Shown piece after piece: positions 33,009 through 41,990 of a DNA stretch of 64,000 nucleotides. This DNA is from an uncultured Bradyrhizobium sp. Its GTDB lineage: Bacteria > Pseudomonadota > Alphaproteobacteria > Rhizobiales > Xanthobacteraceae. Each line of letters opens with the position of its first letter. The stretch's first letter is position 1. Position numbers and translations under genes: made by a program. Where the stretch lies: the NCBI RefSeq assembly GCF_936928535.1, contig NZ_CAKZHY010000093.1:62001-126000 (forward strand), read 5' to 3'. Below the pieces are notes generated by a model. It was not told the origin of the DNA and did no database searches. It saw only the letters and a program-made list of their open reading frames with translations.

Positions 33009-34658
33009 ATGACCAACCCAGTTCTCGACATCAACAACCTCGTCGTCTCCGTCGGCAAGAAGCCGAATGGGCCGAAGATCATCGACGGCATCTCGATCCA
33101 GGTGCACGCAGGCGAGACGCTGTGTCTCGTCGGCGAAAGCGGATCGGGCAAATCGGTGACGTCGCTGACCACGATGGGCCTGCTGCCGAAGGGCACGCTG
33201 GTGCCGTCGGGCGGCAGCGTCAAGCTCGTCGGCGAGGAGATCCTCGCCGCGACCGATCGCCGTCTGCGCCAGCTGCGCGCGACCAAGATGGCGATGATCT
33301 TCCAGGAGCCGATGACCGCGCTCAATCCGGTGGTACCGGTGGGCCGCCAGATCGACGAGGTGCTGCGCGCCCACACCAGGCTCGATGCGAAGGCGCGCAA
33401 GCGGCGCATCCTCGACATGATGGAGCAGGTCCACCTGCCCCAGGTCGAGCGCATCTTCGCCTCCTACCCGCACCGCCTCTCCGGCGGTCAGCGCCAGCGC
33501 ATCATGATCGCGATGGCATTGGTGCTGGAACCGAAGCTGCTGATCGCGGACGAGCCGACCACGGCGCTCGACGTCACCACGCAGAAGCAGATCCTGTCGC
33601 TGATCCGCGAGCTCCAGCGCGATCACGGCACCGCGGTGCTGTTCATCACCCATGACATGGGCGTGGTCGCGGAGATTGCCGACCGGGTCGCCGTCATGCG
33701 CCAGGGCCGGCTGGTCGAGACCGGCCCGCTCGAGACCGTGCTGCGCAATCCCGCGATGGAATACACCCGCAATTTGCTGGCCTCCGTGCCGAGCCTGGTG
33801 CCGCGGCCGCCGCGTGAGGAGAGCCGCGAACCGATCGTGCTCGAGGCCAACGACCTCAGCAAGATCTACAAGGAGCGCGCCTTCTTCGGCAAAGGCCGCG
33901 AGGTCGTGGCCGCCGACAAGGTGACGCTGACGCTGCGCAAGGGCCGGACCCTCGGCATCGTCGGCGAAAGCGGCTCGGGCAAGTCGACGGTGGCACGCTG
34001 CATCGTGCGCCTGATCGATCCGACCTCCGGCGGCGTGCGGCTTGCCGGCCGCGAGATTTCCGACATCTCGCGCCGCCTGCTGCAGCCGCACCGGCAGAAA
34101 ATCCAGATCGTGTTTCAGGATCCCTATCGCTCGCTCAATCCGCGCGTCACCGTCGGCGAGAGCATCGCGGAAGGCCCGATCAATTACGGCGTCTCGCACG
34201 CGAACGCGATGAAGCGGGCGCGCGAGCTGCTCGAGCTGGTCGGCCTGCCGCCCGACGCCATCTCGCGCTATCCGCATCAGTTCTCGGGCGGCCAGCGCCA
34301 GCGCATTGCGATTGCGCGGGCGCTCGCGCTCGATCCCGATGTGCTGGTCGCGGACGAAGCAGTCTCCGCGCTCGATGTTTCCGTGCAGGCGCAGGTGCTG
34401 GAACTCCTCGACGAGATCCAGAAACGGCTCGGCATCGCAATTCTGTTCATCACCCATGACTTGCGCGTCGCCGCGCAAATCTGCGACGAGGTGGTGGTGA
34501 TGCAACACGGCCGCGTCGTCGAACAGGGCCCCGCGGCCGAAGTGCTGACGCACCCGAAGGAGACCTATACCAAGGCCTTGCTGGACGCCGCCCCGGGCCG
34601 CAACTGGGACTTTGCGAATTTCCGGCCGGTGTCGGAGGGTGTGGCGGCCAACGCGTAG
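33009..34658 (+). CDS. Fused double ABC ATPase (DppD-DppF type)
   Basis: The 549-residue protein contains two complete ATPase domains. The first has Walker [12 protein letters not shown], signature [15 protein letters not shown] and Walker [10 protein letters not shown]. The second, from about residue 280, has Walker [12 protein letters not shown], signature [15 protein letters not shown] and Walker [13 protein letters not shown]. In E. coli the equivalents DppD and DppF are separate proteins; a fusion of this size is common in rhizobia. It powers the two permeases encoded upstream. In the second Walker B the usual DEP reads DEA, a known variant that keeps the catalytic glutamate. Confidence 0.92.
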   Translation: MTNPVLDINNLVVSVGKKPNGPKIIDGISIQVHAGETLCLVGESGSGKSVTSLTTMGLLPKGTLVPSGGSVKLVGEEILAATDRRLRQLRATKMAMIFQEPMTALNPVVPVGRQIDEVLRAHTRLDAKARKRRILDMMEQVHLPQVERIFASYPHRLSGGQRQRIMIAMALVLEPKLLIADEPTTALDVTTQKQILSLIRELQRDHGTAVLFITHDMGVVAEIADRVAVMRQGRLVETGPLETVLRNPAMEYTRNLLASVPSLVPRPPREESREPIVLEANDLSKIYKERAFFGKGREVVAADKVTLTLRKGRTLGIVGESGSGKSTVARCIVRLIDPTSGGVRLAGREISDISRRLLQPHRQKIQIVFQDPYRSLNPRVTVGESIAEGPINYGVSHANAMKRARELLELVGLPPDAISRYPHQFSGGQRQRIAIARALALDPDVLVADEAVSALDVSVQAQVLELLDEIQKRLGIAILFITHDLRVAAQICDEVVVMQHGRVVEQGPAAEVLTHPKETYTKALLDAAPGRNWDFANFRPVSEGVAANA

Positions 34659-34670
34659 CTCTCTCCACTC

Positions 34671-34754
34671 GTCATTGCGAGGAGCGAAGCGACAAAGCAA
34701 TCCAGGCTGTCCCCGCGGAGGGATCCTGGATTGCTTCGCTGCGCTCGCAATGAC
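34671..34754. repeat. Palindromic intergenic repeat (GTCATTGCGAG type)
   Basis: GTCATTGCGAGGAGCGAAGC at the left pairs with GCTGCGCTCGCAATGAC at the right, and inner AAGCAATCCAGG pairs with CCTGGATTGCTT. It resembles 41778-41861. Confidence 0.75.
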
Positions 34755-34878
34755 GTTGGTTGCCGCGAGCATTCCCAAAACAGCTTGAGGCCATGCACAG
34801 CGCGGGTGCGTCCCACCTTGCTCTCGCCGCAGGGGCAAGGCTAACGTCCCGCACTCTTTGTTCACTGGACTTGAATTG

Positions 34879-36384
34879 ATGACTCGTATCGCCGTCGGCG
34901 GCTTCCTGCACGAGACCAACACCTTCGCTCCGACGAAGGCGACGTATGCCGACTTCCAGCATGGCGGCGGCTGGCCGGCGATGACACAGGGGCCCGACGT
35001 GCTGAAGGTGATGCGGCGCATCAATGTTGGGCTGGCCGGTTTCGTCGACAGCGCCGAAGCCAATGGCTGGGAACTGGTTCCGACCATCGCATGCGGCGCG
35101 AGCCCATCGGCGCATGTTACGGAGGATGCGTTCGAGCGCATCGTGAAGGTGATGGTCGACGGCATCAAGGCCGCGGGCCCGATCGACGCGGTCTATCTCG
35201 ACCTGCATGGCGCCATGGTCACCGAGCATCTCGACGACGGCGAAGGCGAGATTTTGGCGCGCGTGCGGGGCGTCATCGGCAAGGATATTCCCCTGGTCGC
35301 AAGCCTCGACCTGCATGCCAACGTCACGCCTGAGATGATGGAACACGCGGACGCGCTGATCGCCTACCGCACCTATCCGCATGTCGACATGGCCGACACC
35401 GGCCGCGCCTCGGCCAAGCATCTCGCTCTGCTGCTGGAGACGAAGCAGCGCTTCGCAAAGTCGTTCCGCCAGATACCGTTCCTGATCGCGATCAGCTGGC
35501 AATGCACCAACGACTTCCCCACCAAGGGAATCTACCAACGGCTCGCCGCGCTGGAGAGCGATGCGGTTCCGACACTGTCCTTCGCGCCGGGCTTCCCCGC
35601 TGCCGACTTCCGCGATTGCGGGCCGAGCGTGTTCGCCTATGGCAAGACGCAAGCGGACGCCGACCGCGCCGCGGATTCAATCGTCAAGCTGATCGAAAGC
35701 CACGAGGACGATTTCGACGGAAAGATCTGGTCGCCCGATGACGGCGTGCGCCATGCCATGGAACTTGCGAAGAGCGCAAGCAGGCCGATCATCATCGCCG
35801 ACACCCAGGACAATCCCGGCGCCGGCGGTGATTCCGACACCACGGGCATGCTGCGCGCGCTGGTGCGCAACAGAGCGAGCGCGGCAACCGGCGTGATCTA
35901 CGATCCGGAATCGGCCAAAGCCGCGCATGCGGCTGGCGTCGGCGCCACCGTGACGCTGTCGCTCGGCGGCAAGTCAGGCATTCCCGGCGACGAGCCCTAT
36001 ACCGAGACCTTTGTCGTCGAAAAGCTTTCCGACGGCCGCTTCATCGCGCCCGGCCCCTATTTTGGCGGCCGCGAGATGGAGATGGGCCCCTCCGCGTGCT
36101 TGCGCATCGGTGACGTCCGTGTCGTCGTGAGCTCGCACAAGGCGCAGCTCGCTGACCAGGCGATGTACCGCTATGTCGGCATCGAGCCGACGAAAGAAAA
36201 GATTCTGGTCAACAAGAGCTCGGTGCATTTCCGCGCCGATTTCGAGCCGATCGCGGAAAAGCTGATGATCTGCGCCGCGCCCGGCGCGATGCCGGCCGAC
36301 ACCGCCTCCCTGCCCTGGACGCGCCTGCGTCCGGGCATCCGCATCAAGCCGAACGGCCCCGTTTTCAATCCCCCTTCACGCTAA
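34879..36384 (+). CDS. M81 family metallopeptidase (MlrC-like)
   Basis: The 501-residue protein matches the M81/MlrC family, named for the enzyme that cleaves the linear tetrapeptide of microcystin. The N-terminal signature RIAVGGFLHETNTFAPT is clear, as are DLHGAMV and SLDLHANVTPEM, which hold metal-binding residues, and AYRTYPHVDMADTG. The start ATG at 34879 is preferred over one seven codons upstream. Many soil bacteria encode MlrC homologues next to peptide transporters, and the natural role there is probably hydrolysis of unusual small peptides or amide compounds. It follows the ATPase gene and precedes the second M20 hydrolase gene by 14 bases. Confidence 0.9.
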   Translation: MTRIAVGGFLHETNTFAPTKATYADFQHGGGWPAMTQGPDVLKVMRRINVGLAGFVDSAEANGWELVPTIACGASPSAHVTEDAFERIVKVMVDGIKAAGPIDAVYLDLHGAMVTEHLDDGEGEILARVRGVIGKDIPLVASLDLHANVTPEMMEHADALIAYRTYPHVDMADTGRASAKHLALLLETKQRFAKSFRQIPFLIAISWQCTNDFPTKGIYQRLAALESDAVPTLSFAPGFPAADFRDCGPSVFAYGKTQADADRAADSIVKLIESHEDDFDGKIWSPDDGVRHAMELAKSASRPIIIADTQDNPGAGGDSDTTGMLRALVRNRASAATGVIYDPESAKAAHAAGVGATVTLSLGGKSGIPGDEPYTETFVVEKLSDGRFIAPGPYFGGREMEMGPSACLRIGDVRVVVSSHKAQLADQAMYRYVGIEPTKEKILVNKSSVHFRADFEPIAEKLMICAAPGAMPADTASLPWTRLRPGIRIKPNGPVFNPPSR

Positions 36385-36398
36385 CCGGACAGGATCAC

Positions 36399-37562
36399 AT
36401 GCCCACCATTGACCGCATCGACGGCTACGCCGACGAACTCACCGCTATCAGGCGCGATCTGCACGCCCATCCCGAGATCGGCTTCGAGGAGGTCCGCACG
36501 TCGGGCATCGTCGCCGACAAGCTGGCTGGCTGGGGCATTGAGGTGCATCGCGGTCTCGGCGGCACCGGCGTGATCGGAATCATCAAGGGCAAGGGCTCGG
36601 GCAGCAAACGCATCGGACTGCGCGCCGACATGGATGCGCTGCCGATGGAAGAGAACACCAATCTGAAATGGAGCTCGAAAATCCCCGGCCGCTTCCACGG
36701 CTGCGGCCATGACGGCCACACCACCATGCTGCTCGGCACCGCGCGCTACCTCGCCGAGACCCGGAATTTCGACGGCACCGTGCACCTGATCTTCCAGCCG
36801 GCCGAGGAAGGCCTCGGCGGCGCCCGCGCCATGATCAAGGACGGGCTGTTCGAGAAATTTCCCTGCGACGAGCTCTACGGCCTGCACAACGCGCCCGACC
36901 TCAACCATGGCGAGATCGCGATCCTGCCGGGCCCGGCGATGGCCAGCGCCGACTTCTTCGACCTCCGCATCACCGGCTACGGCGCGCATGGCGCGATGCC
37001 CGAGCGCTCCAAGGACGCGGTTGTGATCGCGACCACGCTGGCGCAGGCGATCCAGACGATCGTCAGCCGCAACGTCGAACCGCTCCAGGCCGCCGTGGTG
37101 TCGATCACCCAGATCCATGCGGGCTCGGCCTACAATGTCATTCCCGGCGATGCGCATCTCTGCGGCACCATCCGCACCTTCTCGAAGGAAGTCCGCACCC
37201 TCGTCAGCGAACGCATCCGCACCATCTGCGCCGGCATCGCCAGCGCCTATCAATGCGTGATCGACGTCGACATCCGCGACACCTTCAACGTGCTGGTCAA
37301 CCAGGTCGAGCAGTCCAAGGTGGTCGAGGACGTCGCGCGCACAGTCGTCGATCCCGCCAAGGTGATCACTCGCACCCAGCCGAAGATGGGCAGCGAGGAT
37401 TTTGCCGACATGCTGGAGACCATTCCCGGCGCCTATTTCTGGGTCGGCCATGACGGCTCGGTGCCGGTGCACAATCCCGGCTTCGTGCTCGACGACAAGA
37501 TCCTGCCGATCGGCGCCAGCATGTTCGCCCGGATCATCGAAACGCGCATGCCGGTCGGCTAG
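36399..37562 (+). CDS. M20 amidohydrolase (hippurate hydrolase/aminoacylase-like)
   Basis: The 387-residue protein belongs to the M20D amidohydrolases. Signatures are LHAHPEIGFEE, then LRADMDALPM, then FHGCGHDGHTTML with metal ligands including a cysteine, and QPAEEGLGGA with the catalytic glutamate. Members release carboxylic acids from N-acyl amino acids (hippurate hydrolase, N-acyl-L-amino acid amidohydrolase). It begins 14 bases after the M81 gene and the amidase starts 2 bases after it, so the three are surely one operon. Its substrate may be an N-acylated product imported by the upstream transporter. Confidence 0.92.
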   Translation: MPTIDRIDGYADELTAIRRDLHAHPEIGFEEVRTSGIVADKLAGWGIEVHRGLGGTGVIGIIKGKGSGSKRIGLRADMDALPMEENTNLKWSSKIPGRFHGCGHDGHTTMLLGTARYLAETRNFDGTVHLIFQPAEEGLGGARAMIKDGLFEKFPCDELYGLHNAPDLNHGEIAILPGPAMASADFFDLRITGYGAHGAMPERSKDAVVIATTLAQAIQTIVSRNVEPLQAAVVSITQIHAGSAYNVIPGDAHLCGTIRTFSKEVRTLVSERIRTICAGIASAYQCVIDVDIRDTFNVLVNQVEQSKVVEDVARTVVDPAKVITRTQPKMGSEDFADMLETIPGAYFWVGHDGSVPVHNPGFVLDDKILPIGASMFARIIETRMPVG

Positions 37563-37564
37563 CA

Positions 37565-38986
37565 ATGCAGAAAAAAAGCGCCGAAGATACCGTCACCTCG
37601 CTGCACGATCTCTCCGCGGTCGATCTGATCGCAGGCTATCGCGCCAAGCAATTCTCGCCGAGCGAGGTGCTGGAGGATTTGCTCACGCATGTCGCCGCGT
37701 GGGAGCCGCATCTGAAGGCGCTCTATGCGTTCGATCCCGATGGCGCGCGCCAGGCCGCCAAAGCCTCGACCGCGCGCTGGACCGGGGGCGAGCCTTGCGG
37801 CTCGCTCGACGGCGTGCCTGTCACGGTGAAGGACAACATCGCGACCAAGGGCGTGCCGGTGCCGCTGGGCGCTGCGAGCGTCAAGCTCGTGCCCGCCGAG
37901 AAGGATGCCCCGCCCGCCGCACGGCTGCGTGAAGCAGGCGCGATCATCTTCGCCAAGACCACGATGCCCGACTACGGCATGCTCTCCTCGGGACTCTCGT
38001 CGTTCCATGCGCTCGCGCGCAATCCCTGGGACCTCTCCAAGAATCCCGGCGGCTCCAGCGCGGGCGCAGGCGCCGCGGCGGCGGCCGGCTATGGCCCGCT
38101 GCATCTCGGCACCGATATCGGTGGCTCGGTCCGTCTGCCGGCGGGCTGGTGTGGCCTCGTCGGCCTGAAGCCGAGCTTCGGCCGCGTGCCGATCGATCCT
38201 GCTTATTTCGGCCGCGTCGCCGGCCCGATGACCCGCACGGTCGATGATTGCGCGCTGATGATGAGCGTGATCGCCAAGCCCGATCGGCGCGACGGCACGA
38301 GCCTTCCCGCCGAGCCGCTGAACTGGAAGGGGCTGGAAAAGTCGCCGCGCAAATTACGCATCGGCCTGATGCTCGATGCCGGCGTCGGCCTGCCGGCGGA
38401 AAGGGCCGTCCGCGACGTCGCGGTGAAGGCGGCCAAGGCGTTCGAATCCGCAGGTAGCGTCGTCACCGAGGTCGACGGCATTCTCACGCGCGAGATGCTC
38501 GATGGCCTCGACAATTTCTGGCGCGCGCGGATGTGGGATGATCTGTCGAAACTGGCGCCGGCCGAACAGGCAAAGGTGCTGCCCTACATCTTCAAATGGG
38601 GCGCATCCGGCGCGAAGCTGTCGGGCGTCGACGTGATCCGCGGCTTCAACCAGACCATGGCGATCCGCGCGGCCGCGTCAAAACTGTTCTGCGAGCTCGA
38701 TTATGTGATCTCGCCGACAGCGCCGAACGTGAACTATGCAGCGGAATGGGCCTCGCCCACCAACGATCCGATGCGGCCGTTCGAGCACATCTGCTATACC
38801 GTGCCATGGAATATGTCGGAGAACCCGGCCGTCTCCATCAATGGCGACTTCGATCCCACAGGTTTTCCCATCGGCGTGCAGATCGTCGGCCGCCGCTTCG
38901 ACGACATCGGCGTGCTCGGCATGGCCAAGGCGTTCGAAGGCCTGCGCGGCGCGCAAAGGCCGTGGCCGAAGCCGCCGGCGACGTAA
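37565..38986 (+). CDS. Amidase (amidase signature family)
   Basis: The 473-residue protein is a Ser-Ser-Lys amidase. The triad is visible as K89 (VTVKDNI), S164 (PGGSSAGA) and S188 (DIGGSVRLPA), with the normal spacing of 75 and 24 residues. Relatives include GatA, indoleacetamide hydrolase and wide-range amidases. No gatC or gatB gene is adjacent, so it is not the tRNA amidotransferase. The ATG at 37565 comes 2 bases after the M20 stop. It probably releases ammonia or an amine from amide intermediates of the same pathway. Confidence 0.92.
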   Translation: MQKKSAEDTVTSLHDLSAVDLIAGYRAKQFSPSEVLEDLLTHVAAWEPHLKALYAFDPDGARQAAKASTARWTGGEPCGSLDGVPVTVKDNIATKGVPVPLGAASVKLVPAEKDAPPAARLREAGAIIFAKTTMPDYGMLSSGLSSFHALARNPWDLSKNPGGSSAGAGAAAAAGYGPLHLGTDIGGSVRLPAGWCGLVGLKPSFGRVPIDPAYFGRVAGPMTRTVDDCALMMSVIAKPDRRDGTSLPAEPLNWKGLEKSPRKLRIGLMLDAGVGLPAERAVRDVAVKAAKAFESAGSVVTEVDGILTREMLDGLDNFWRARMWDDLSKLAPAEQAKVLPYIFKWGASGAKLSGVDVIRGFNQTMAIRAAASKLFCELDYVISPTAPNVNYAAEWASPTNDPMRPFEHICYTVPWNMSENPAVSINGDFDPTGFPIGVQIVGRRFDDIGVLGMAKAFEGLRGAQRPWPKPPAT

Positions 38987-38996
38987 ACAGTCTCTC

Positions 38997-39124
38997 GTCA
39001 TTCCGGGTTGCGCCCTGTTGGCGCAAGCCCAGAGTCCATTCATCGGCACTACTGATGCCGAGAGATGGATTCTCAGGTGCGCAATTGCGCACCGTAGCTC
39101 GCGCTTCGCGCGACCCGGAATGAC
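38997..39124. repeat. Long palindromic intergenic repeat (GTCATTCCGGG type)
   Basis: GTCATTCCGGGTTGCGC at the left pairs with GCGCGACCCGGAATGAC at the right. The 128-base unit contains further inner pairing (GAGTCCAT with ATGGATTC). It separates the amidase from the enoyl-CoA hydratase gene. Confidence 0.75.
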
Positions 39125-39163
39125 GTGTTACAGAGAGAGCAATAATAATGGAAGGAAACCGCC

Positions 39164-40054
39164 ATGGCGTATGAGACGATCAAATACGAGGTCGCCGAGC
39201 AGATCCTCACCATCACGCTGAACCGGCCCGACAAGCTCAACGCCTTCAATGCGCAGATGCAGGCAGAACTGATCGACGCGTTCGACGCCGCCGACAAGGA
39301 CGACAATGTCCGCGCCATCATCGTCACCGGGGCCGGCCGTGGTTTTTGCGCAGGCGCCGATCTGTCGTCGGGCGCAAACACATTCGATCGCGACGCGCGG
39401 CGCGGGCCGGTGAAGCGGTTCGCCGACGGCAAGGTCGATTACAGCGATCCGCAGGTGCGCGACGGTGGCGGCCAGGTCACCTTGCGCATCTTCAAATGCC
39501 TGAAGCCCGTCATCGCCGCGGTGAACGGACCCGCCGTGGGCATCGGCGTCACCATGCAGCTCGCAATGGACATCCGCATCGCCTCGGACGCGGCGCGCTT
39601 CGGCTTCGTGTTCTCCCAGCGCGGCATCGTGCCGGAGGCCGCCTCGAGCTGGTTCCTGCCGCGCATCGTCGGCATCTCGCAGGCGCTGGAATGGTGCTAT
39701 TCGGGCCGCGTCTTCCCCGCGCAGGAGGCCCTTGCCGGCCGTCTCGTCAGCAAGGTGGTGCCGCCGGATGGTCTGCTGCCGACCGCGCGCGCATTGGCAA
39801 AGGAATTCGCCGCCAAGACCGCGCCGGTGTCGGTGGCGCTGATCCGTCAGATGATGTGGCGGATGATGGGCGCCGACGATCCCATGGAAGCCCACAAGGT
39901 CGACAGCCGCGGTATCTATGCCCGCGGCCGCTCGGAGGATGTGAAGGAAGGCGTGGTATCGTTCCTGGAGAAGCGCCCCGCGCAGTTCAAGAACAAGGTG
40001 TCCAGCGACATGCCGGACTATTTCCCGTGGTGGACCGAGCGGGAATACAAGTGA
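39164..40054 (+). CDS. Enoyl-CoA hydratase/isomerase (crotonase) family protein
   Basis: The 296-residue protein has the crotonase fold. The oxyanion-hole segments are GRGFCAGADLSSG and NGPAVGIGVTMQL, and a catalytic-type glutamate lies in RGIVPEAASSWFL. The C-terminal part (LEKRPAQFKNKV) is typical. A somewhat extended loop after residue 75 (RDARRGPVKRFADGK) is longer than in the classical hydratase. It hydrates or isomerises an enoyl-CoA. It may finish breakdown of acyl parts set free by the amidase and M20 enzymes, but the repeat at 38997-39124 separates the genes, so the link is inference. Confidence 0.9.
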   Translation: MAYETIKYEVAEQILTITLNRPDKLNAFNAQMQAELIDAFDAADKDDNVRAIIVTGAGRGFCAGADLSSGANTFDRDARRGPVKRFADGKVDYSDPQVRDGGGQVTLRIFKCLKPVIAAVNGPAVGIGVTMQLAMDIRIASDAARFGFVFSQRGIVPEAASSWFLPRIVGISQALEWCYSGRVFPAQEALAGRLVSKVVPPDGLLPTARALAKEFAAKTAPVSVALIRQMMWRMMGADDPMEAHKVDSRGIYARGRSEDVKEGVVSFLEKRPAQFKNKVSSDMPDYFPWWTEREYK

Positions 40055-40061
40055 CGCTCTC

Positions 40062-40151
40062 GTAGGGTGGGCAAAGCGAAGCGTGCCCACGCATTTTTCG
40101 TAATCGAGAGAGATGGTGGGCACGGCGCAAGAGCGCCTTTGCCCACCCTAC
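40062..40151. repeat. Palindromic repeat with GTAGGGTGGGCAAAGC ends, copy 1
   Basis: GTAGGGTGGGCAAAGCGAAG is the left end and GCCTTTGCCCACCCTAC the right, with inner CGTGCCCAC pairing with GTGGGCACG. It lies between two convergent genes. Confidence 0.8.
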
Positions 40152-40158
40152 GGCAGCT

Positions 40159-41136
40159 TTAATCCATCACCAACGCCACCCGCCCGATCGCCTTGCGATC
40201 CAGCAACAACCGCATCGCCTTGGCAAACTCCGCCAACGGCAGGCGGTGCGAAATGTTGGGCCGCAGCTTGCCCTCCTCCGCCCATTGCAGCAGCGCCTTC
40301 AGACGCACCTCTCCCAGCGCCGGATTCTTGCGTACCGCTTCGCCCGCACGCACGCCGAGCACGCTGGCGCCCTTGATGAGCAAGAGATTGGTCTTGGCCG
40401 AGCCGATTCCGCCGGTGAACCCGATCACCAGGAGACGCGCGCCCCAGGCGATGCAACGCATCGAGTCCTCGAACACCTGGCCGCCGACGGGATCGAACAC
40501 GACGTCGGCGCCGCGGCCATCGGTGATGCGCTTGACGGCATCGCGAAACGGCTCGCGGTCGTAACGCACGAGATGATCGGCGCCGCGCGATTGCGAGATG
40601 GCAAGCTTTTCGTCGCTAGACGCCGTCGCGATCACGGTGGCGCCAAGCATCTTGCCGATCTCGACGGCGGCAAGACCGACGCCGCCTCCGGCGCCGTGCA
40701 CCAAAAGCACCTCGCCCGGCGCGACCCGGCCGCGGTCGATCAGCGCGTGATAGGCGGTGCCGTGGCCAGCGAGATAGGTTGCGCCTTCCGCGTAATCGAA
40801 CGTCGACGGCATCGGCGTGAGCTGCGACGGCATCACCACCGCCTCGTCCGTGAAGGCGCCGTGACGCATCTTGACGATGACCTTGTCGCCGACCGAAACG
40901 CCCCTCGCCTCGGCGCCGACCTCGATGACGTCGCCGGCAGCTTCCATCCCCGGGGTGAACGGCAGCTCGGGCTTCAGCTGATACTCGCCTGCGGCCATCA
41001 GCACATCAGGGAAATTCAACCCCGCGGCACGGATGGCAACTCGCACCTCGCCCGGCTTGAGAGCGCGCGACGGAAACTCTTCCAGCCGCAACGTTTCGGG
41101 CGGGCCGAGCGCGCGGCAGACGACAGCCCGCACCAT
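40159..41136 (-). CDS. NADPH:quinone oxidoreductase family protein (zinc-independent MDR)
   Basis: The 325-residue protein belongs to the zinc-independent medium-chain dehydrogenase/reductases. It has an N-terminal GroES-like domain (VRVAIRAAGLNFPDVLMAAG) and a Rossmann motif VHGAGGGVGLAAVEIGK at about 145. No zinc-binding cysteine set is present. Relatives are NADPH:quinone reductases and acyl- or enoyl-type reductases. Its start codon overlaps the stop codon of the isomerase gene (TGATG at 41134-41138), so the two are translationally coupled. Substrate unknown. Confidence 0.9.
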   Translation of the reverse strand: MVRAVVCRALGPPETLRLEEFPSRALKPGEVRVAIRAAGLNFPDVLMAAGEYQLKPELPFTPGMEAAGDVIEVGAEARGVSVGDKVIVKMRHGAFTDEAVVMPSQLTPMPSTFDYAEGATYLAGHGTAYHALIDRGRVAPGEVLLVHGAGGGVGLAAVEIGKMLGATVIATASSDEKLAISQSRGADHLVRYDREPFRDAVKRITDGRGADVVFDPVGGQVFEDSMRCIAWGARLLVIGFTGGIGSAKTNLLLIKGASVLGVRAGEAVRKNPALGEVRLKALLQWAEEGKLRPNISHRLPLAEFAKAMRLLLDRKAIGRVALVMD

Positions 41137-41744
41137 CAGGCCACGCTCGCCTTGCTGCGTAGCAGCGCCTCGCGGATCAGCGGCAGGCGGTCATTGCCAA
41201 AATATATGTCGGTCTTGTTCACGAAAATGGTCGGCGAGCCGAAGCCGCCGCGGGCGACGACCTCTTCAGTGTTGGCCTTCAGCTGATCCTTGATCGCCTG
41301 TTCCGAAATGCCGGCGAAGAATTTTTGCTCATCGATGCCGACCTTCCTGCAGATCTCGGCGAGCACCGCGTCCTGCGAGATGTCCTTGTCGCCGCCCCAA
41401 TAGGCCTCGAACACCGACGTCGCGAACGGCACCATGTCTTTGCCGAGCCAGATGCAGCCGCGCATCGCCTTGACGCTGTTCACCGGAAACACCGTCGGCG
41501 GCATCTTGATCGACAGCCCTGCCGAGCGCGCCCAGTCAGCGAGATCCTTCTTCATGTAGCGCGCCTTCAGCGGCACCGGCGTCTCGCGCTGCGCGTAGAC
41601 GCTCGGATTGACCGTGTTGAAGATGCCGCCGACCAGGATCGGTCGCCAGACGATCTCGGCGCCAAGCTCTTTCGCCAGCGGCTGGATGTTGTGGAAGGCG
41701 AGATAGGTCCAGGGGCTGGAGCAGTCGAAGAAGAATTCGATCAT
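41136..41744 (-). CDS. 2-hydroxychromene-2-carboxylate isomerase family protein (DsbA fold)
   Basis: The 202-residue protein has the kappa-class glutathione transferase/HCCA isomerase fold. It starts FFFDCSSPWTYLAFHNIQPL, where a serine or cysteine lies at the glutathione-interacting site, and continues GAEIVWRPILVGGIFNTVN, typical of the family. The ATG at 41744 was chosen because the longer frame reads into a palindromic repeat. Its relatives take part in naphthalene breakdown or glutathione-dependent reactions. It is coupled to the quinone oxidoreductase gene downstream, so the two may act on a common aromatic or quinone substrate. Confidence 0.85.
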   Translation of the reverse strand: MIEFFFDCSSPWTYLAFHNIQPLAKELGAEIVWRPILVGGIFNTVNPSVYAQRETPVPLKARYMKKDLADWARSAGLSIKMPPTVFPVNSVKAMRGCIWLGKDMVPFATSVFEAYWGGDKDISQDAVLAEICRKVGIDEQKFFAGISEQAIKDQLKANTEEVVARGGFGSPTIFVNKTDIYFGNDRLPLIREALLRSKASVA

Positions 41745-41777
41745 GGCGTTTCCTTGTTTTATTCTGCTCTCTCCCCC

Positions 41778-41861
41778 GTCATTGCGAGCGACGCGAAGCA
41801 ATCCAGACTGCCACCGCGGAAAGATTCTGGATTGCTTCGTCGCTTCGCTCCTCACAATGAC
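41778..41861. repeat. Palindromic intergenic repeat (GTCATTGCGAG type)
   Basis: GTCATTGCGAGCGACGCG at the left, with inner AAGCAATCCAGA pairing with TCTGGATTGCTT, and right end CTCCTCACAATGAC. It is a member of the same subfamily as 34671-34754. Confidence 0.75.
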
Positions 41862-41990
41862 GGCGGGTCAGCCCTTTCCTGGGCGTTCCCAGCCATCGCC
41901 GCTGGAATGGTGGGCGACTTTTGTTGTTCTGTACCTTGACGTTAGGACATGGCAGGAAGGGGCGCAACACAACCTGCCGGGAGGGCCGCC

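Noticed and set aside
32835..35168. Very long minus-strand open frame (777 codons) opposite the fused ABC ATPase
   Set aside because: The plus strand has two complete ATPase domains with all motifs. The reverse frame also runs through a palindromic repeat and shows His/Asp/Arg-rich noise.
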